Shown in pieces: positions 6,091-8,105 of a stretch of 8,105 nt of DNA. Origin of the DNA: Patescibacteria group bacterium. GTDB lineage: Bacteria > Patescibacteriota > WWE3 > UBA101185 > UBA10185. The notes beneath the pieces are model-generated. The model did not search any database and was not told the origin of the DNA. It was given only the letters and a program-made list of their open reading frames with translations. The DNA lies in NCBI GenBank assembly GCA_018818485.1, contig JAHIRX010000012.1, forward strand, positions 1 through 8,105. The letters run 5' to 3'. The translations under genes were made by a program, and so were the position numbers. The number at the start of each line of letters is the position of its first letter. Position 1 is the stretch's first letter.

Positions 6091-7257
6091 TTCTATATAT
6101 ATTGATGAAACCCAACCTTGAGTATCTTCTGAGATATTTATCTTTACCCAACCAGTCCCCTCTTCAATTACAGGAAATGTATCTCCCACATTTACTGTTG
6201 TTATTTCTGTACCACTTAGGTTAGGGGCACTTCTTACCCTTAACCAACCTGTTGGAGTAGAAAGAACAGTTGCAGTTTTCCCAGAAACAGCAAGACCTGA
6301 TAAAGATGAAAATGCCTCTTGAGCTTCTTTAGTTAGATTATCTCCATCGATACCTCTTCCTAAGTATCCTCCTCTTTCTGCTCCTTGAAGTCTTTGAAAA
6401 TCTTCTGTAGTTACTATACTTTCTCCATTTGAATCAAAGATGTTTCCCTTGAAATCGATGAAGTATCCAAATACACTTTCTTTGTTTTCCCCAACATCAT
6501 CAATATTTACACCCCTAGTTTGATTCCAGTAAGAAACTGCTTTTGCCCAAACCTGAGTATCGGAAACTATTGTGTCGTTATCAGACGAAAGATCGTATAA
6601 CCCTGAGTATTGAGCAAACTCTGTGACGGTTCCCGAGATGGGGTAAGGGAATAATTTTATTAATCCGTTTAAAGTGTAACCTTTGTGAACACTGATTCTT
6701 GCGATTTGTGGTTCATATCCAGTGTGTGAAATCTTAAGTTCATAATCTCCTGAGCTAATATTTTGTGAGGAAAATGGTGTTACTCCTATCTTTGTTTCAT
6801 CAAGGTAAACTTCTGCACCAGATGGTTCAGAGATTACTCTTAAAGAATCTTCTGGGCTTTCTTTGTCAAACCAAAACTCTTGTCCTGAAGAAAAGATATC
6901 TGAAACTCCAAGATCTCTGATTACTCCAACAGCATAAATTAAATCTTTCTTTGCTGGTAGAAACTTAATGCTAGTTTGATATTCTCTAGTTTCGTTTCTG
7001 ATTAATACTGTATTTGTTCCTGGTTTTATACTTTTTGATTCAAAAGGGGTTTTACCAACAATCTTATTATTTACAAGTACTTGTGCATCTCCATAGGATA
7101 CTTCTACTGCAAGGCCTGATTTACCACCCAGACTACCTAGGTTTTTTATTAATTCCCCGCCAAAAAATACAACTAACGCAATCCCAACTATTCCGAAGAA
7201 ATAGATGAGTAGTGTAGGCAGGGTATTTTGCTTGTTTCTTATTGTAGATACGGCCAT
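6079..7257 (-). CDS. Membrane-anchored protein with two PEGA domains and an SH3 domain
   Basis: This 392-residue protein has one N-terminal membrane helix (about 13-33), so most of it is probably outside the cytoplasmic membrane. Two PEGA domains follow: about 48-110 (GDAQVLVNNKIVGKTPFESKSIKPG) and about 138-202 (SEPSGAEVYLDETKIGVTPF...SGDYELKISHTGYEP), with the characteristic VYLD/VLVN..K.G.TPF core. After an unassigned region (about 205-325) comes a bacterial SH3-type domain (about 328-390: GWLRVRSAPNLSGTEI...VGDTFPV.EEGTGWVKI..GWVSS). PEGA domains occur in surface-layer and envelope proteins, and SH3b domains often bind cell-wall peptides, so a wall-associated role is likely; the partner is unknown. 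ATG 7257 is chosen over GTG 7278 because the best promoter predicts a start near 7262, leaving the GTG upstream of the transcript. Its end overlaps the TPR gene by 12 bases. Confidence 0.85.
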   Translation of the reverse strand: MAVSTIRNKQNTLPTLLIYFFGIVGIALVVFFGGELIKNLGSLGGKSGLAVEVSYGDAQVLVNNKIVGKTPFESKSIKPGTNTVLIRNETREYQTSIKFLPAKKDLIYAVGVIRDLGVSDIFSSGQEFWFDKESPEDSLRVISEPSGAEVYLDETKIGVTPFSSQNISSGDYELKISHTGYEPQIARISVHKGYTLNGLIKLFPYPISGTVTEFAQYSGLYDLSSDNDTIVSDTQVWAKAVSYWNQTRGVNIDDVGENKESVFGYFIDFKGNIFDSNGESIVTTEDFQRLQGAERGGYLGRGIDGDNLTKEAQEAFSSLSGLAVSGKTATVLSTPTGWLRVRSAPNLSGTEITTVNVGDTFPVIEEGTGWVKINISEDTQGWVSSIYIELSE

Positions 7258-7268
7258 CCCTGATATGT

Positions 7269-7297
7269 AAACTATCACGATGATGGTAAAATATCAA
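7269..7297 (-). promoter_or_regulatory. Promoter for the PEGA/SH3 gene, near-leaderless
   Basis: On the minus strand TTGATA (7297-7292), a 17-base spacer and TAGTTT (7274-7269) precede the gene. The predicted start near 7262 is about 5 bases before ATG 7257, and no convincing Shine-Dalgarno precedes it. The -10 is a moderate match. Confidence 0.4.
7284..7292 (+). promoter_or_regulatory. Extended -10 promoter for tRNA-Cys
   Basis: TGG followed by TAAAAT (7287-7292) forms an extended -10 element. The predicted start near 7299 lies about 15 bases before the tRNA. There is no good -35, which extended -10 promoters tolerate. The element shares base 7292 with the -35 of the opposite promoter. Confidence 0.4.
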
Positions 7298-7313
7298 CAA
7301 GACGATGCTTTTT

Positions 7314-7388
7314 GGCCTGGTAGCCAAGTGGTAAGGCAAGGGTCTGCAAAACCCTTACACGCGGGTTCGATTCCCGCCCAGGCCTCCA
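7314..7388 (+). tRNA. tRNA-Cys (anticodon GCA), CCA encoded
   Basis: The full cloverleaf is visible. The acceptor stem is GGCCTGG (7314-7320) with CCAGGCC (7378-7384), the D stem GCC/GGC (7323-7325, 7335-7337), the anticodon stem AGGGT/ACCCT around loop CTGCAAA with GCA at 7346-7348, and the T stem GCGGG/CCCGC with loop TTCGATT. The discriminator is T (7385), as expected for tRNA-Cys, and the CCA end is encoded (7386-7388). The variable loop has five bases. All stems pair without mismatch. No intrinsic terminator is evident downstream; only a T run at 7410-7416 without a stem. Confidence 0.97.
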
Positions 7389-7448
7389 GAGGTAATCTAA
7401 AAGTTTAAGTTTTTTTGCTAAGTAAGTTACTCTTTATCTAGGTGTTTA

Positions 7449-7477
7449 TTGATTTCCTAAGCTTAATCTATTACCCT
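7449..7477 (+). promoter_or_regulatory. Weak possible promoter for the 7487 gene
   Basis: TTGATT (7449-7454), a 17-base spacer and TACCCT (7472-7477) lie just ahead of ATG 7487, with a predicted start about 3 bases before it. The -10 is poor. TAATCT at 7464-7469 is an alternative without a -35. The rest of the 98-base gap after the tRNA shows nothing else I can support. Confidence 0.2.
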
Positions 7478-7486
7478 TAATTTACT

Positions 7487-7996
7487 ATGAAAAATAATAT
7501 AGAAAGTAGATCTGAGGAGACTTTTGCTGAACCAAGTTCATTAGAGCTCGCACAAAATTGGCTTGAGCATAGTGCTGCGGTGGTTATGACGAAGCTTCGT
7601 AGAAACGAGAAATCTACAAAGTTTACAGAAGGTTATAATCCAACAAGCAGGGTAAGGCCGTCTTACGTTGAGCCTGGGGGAGTGGATGCTAGTGATTGGG
7701 ACACGGAGGAATTGGAGGCCCAACAGTGGCCACAAGAACAAGAGAAGGAGTTAGGGAGCCTTGAAAATGAAAGGGAAGATCTTACAGATGAATTATCCGA
7801 ACTTTCTAGTATTAATGAAAAGTTCTCGGAATTTAAGAAAAATCATATGACAACTGTTGTGGAATTTGAACGTATTACATGGACAATAGAAGACTTGGTG
7901 GAAGAATTTGCTAAGAGAGAAAAGATCTGGCGTGCTGAGATTGGGGAGAAACAGAAGTTGACTGAAGAAGGTGATATTTCTAGTTATAGTGAGTAG
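7487..7996 (+). CDS. Acidic coiled-coil protein, unrecognised
   Basis: I do not recognise this 169-residue soluble protein. It has no membrane helix or signal sequence. The middle (about 42-80) is polar with Pro and Gly and probably disordered. Residues about 82-118 (QEQEKELGSLENEREDLTDELSELSSINEKFSEFKK) form a probable coiled coil, followed by a second helical stretch (about 124-160) containing VVEFERITWTIEDLVEEFAKREKIW. The composition is rich in Glu and low in Cys. A structural or assembly role is possible but not shown. It lies between tRNA-Cys and alaS and starts without a Shine-Dalgarno. The coding pattern looks real: no stop interrupts the frame across 169 codons, and the local base composition is richer in G than its neighbours. 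The true start may be a little downstream. Confidence 0.6.
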   Translation: MKNNIESRSEETFAEPSSLELAQNWLEHSAAVVMTKLRRNEKSTKFTEGYNPTSRVRPSYVEPGGVDASDWDTEELEAQQWPQEQEKELGSLENEREDLTDELSELSSINEKFSEFKKNHMTTVVEFERITWTIEDLVEEFAKREKIWRAEIGEKQKLTEEGDISSYSE

Positions 7997-8043
7997 TAAG
8001 GTAGCGATAGTAAGTTCCATGCCTCCCAATTCTCAAGAGTTAA

Positions 8044-8049
8044 TAATAT
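8044..8049 (+). promoter_or_regulatory. Possible -10 element for alaS
   Basis: TAATAT lies 9 bases before the ATG at 8059, which would again give a near-leaderless start. I see no -35 at a proper distance and no extended -10 TG, so this is only a weak suggestion in AT-rich DNA. Confidence 0.2.
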
Positions 8050-8058
8050 TTAATTAAA

Positions 8059-8105
8059 ATGACAGCAAAAGAACTAAAAGAAAAATATTTAAAGTTTTTT
8101 AAAGA
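8059..8105 (+). CDS. alaS: Alanyl-tRNA synthetase, N-terminal end (partial)
   Basis: The frame starts at ATG 8059 and runs off the right edge after 15 full codons, MTAKELKEKYLKFFK. This matches the strongly conserved N-terminus of alanyl-tRNA synthetases (MTAKELREKYLEFFKSKGH-like), which charge tRNA-Ala in the cytoplasm and belong to class II. The remainder, including the catalytic, editing and C-Ala domains, lies outside the window. No Shine-Dalgarno precedes the ATG; the upstream bases are purely A/T-rich. Only 15 residues are visible, but the match to this family's opening is specific. Confidence 0.85.
   Translation, partial: MTAKELKEKYLKFFK

Noticed and set aside
7258..7278. GTG 7278 as the start of the PEGA protein
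   Set aside because: It lies upstream of the predicted transcription start near 7262 and within the promoter; ATG 7257 fits better.
7401..7431. Terminator after tRNA-Cys
   Set aside because: A T run at 7410-7416 has no stem before it. AGTAAGTTACT (7421-7431) is a perfect small inverted repeat but follows the T run and has no loop of useful size.
8049..8058. TTTAATTAAA palindrome before alaS as an operator or tRNA-sensing element
   Set aside because: A 10-base palindrome in all-A/T DNA is expected by chance, and no T-box-like structure fits in the 62-base gap.
1..8105. UGA recoding (Gly) as in some Candidate Phyla Radiation lineages
   Set aside because: TGA ends the response regulator and the PEGA gene at sensible places, and no gene needs in-frame TGA.
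1..8105. CRISPR arrays, insertion sequences, attachment sites or a replication origin
   Set aside because: No spaced direct repeats, transposase or terminal inverted repeats, and no tRNA-flanking integrase were seen on either strand.

Overview
The window is AT-rich, very gene-dense DNA using the standard bacterial code: TGA ends the response regulator, both genes of the minus-strand membrane pair use ordinary stops, and no in-frame TGA needs reading through. Short or overlapping gene ends, a divergent polyprenyl-phosphate sugar-phosphate transferase, an O-antigen-ligase-like protein, PEGA/SH3 surface proteins and many unrecognised small proteins suggest an ultra-small Candidate Phyla Radiation (Patescibacteria) bacterium, perhaps of the Microgenomates/Katanobacteria type. 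That placement is inferred from gene style and memory, not from a marker-gene search.

Layout. Positions 2-208 hold the C-terminal end of a membrane glycosyltransferase. It is followed after 2 bases by a MraY/WecA-type transferase (211-1713) with an extra N-terminal membrane region and several altered catalytic motifs. Next come an orphan OmpR-type response regulator with a degraded acidic pocket (1788-2453) and a UbiA-family protein resembling decaprenyl-phosphate phosphoribosyltransferase (2488-3429). Facing it on the minus strand is a translationally coupled pair of unrecognised membrane proteins (4230 down to 3392). Divergent from that pair is an O-antigen ligase/polymerase-like protein (4260-5510), coupled to a membrane-anchored TPR-like protein (5503-6090). 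A membrane-anchored protein with two PEGA domains and an SH3 domain is on the minus strand (7257-6079). The right end holds tRNA-Cys(GCA) (7314-7388), an unrecognised acidic coiled-coil protein (7487-7996) and the first 15 codons of alaS (8059 onward). No gap exceeds 300 bases; the longest is 7389-7486, which holds only a weak possible promoter.

How it fits together. The left two thirds reads as a cell-envelope glycan region: a lipid-linked sugar is started (transferase), elongated (glycosyltransferase), a polyprenyl-phosphate pentose donor is made (UbiA-type enzyme), and glycan is ligated or polymerised (O-antigen ligase type plus TPR partner). The two unknown minus-strand membrane proteins share a control region with the ligase and are candidate accessory parts.

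Expression signals show a pattern. Genes at the head of a transcript (UbiA, ligase, PEGA protein and probably others) have sigma70-like promoters whose predicted start sites fall within a few bases of the start codon and have no Shine-Dalgarno, whereas internal operon genes (211, 3670 minus, 5503) have one. Two divergent junctions carry overlapping promoters, and two convergent junctions have overlapping coding ends with no visible terminator.
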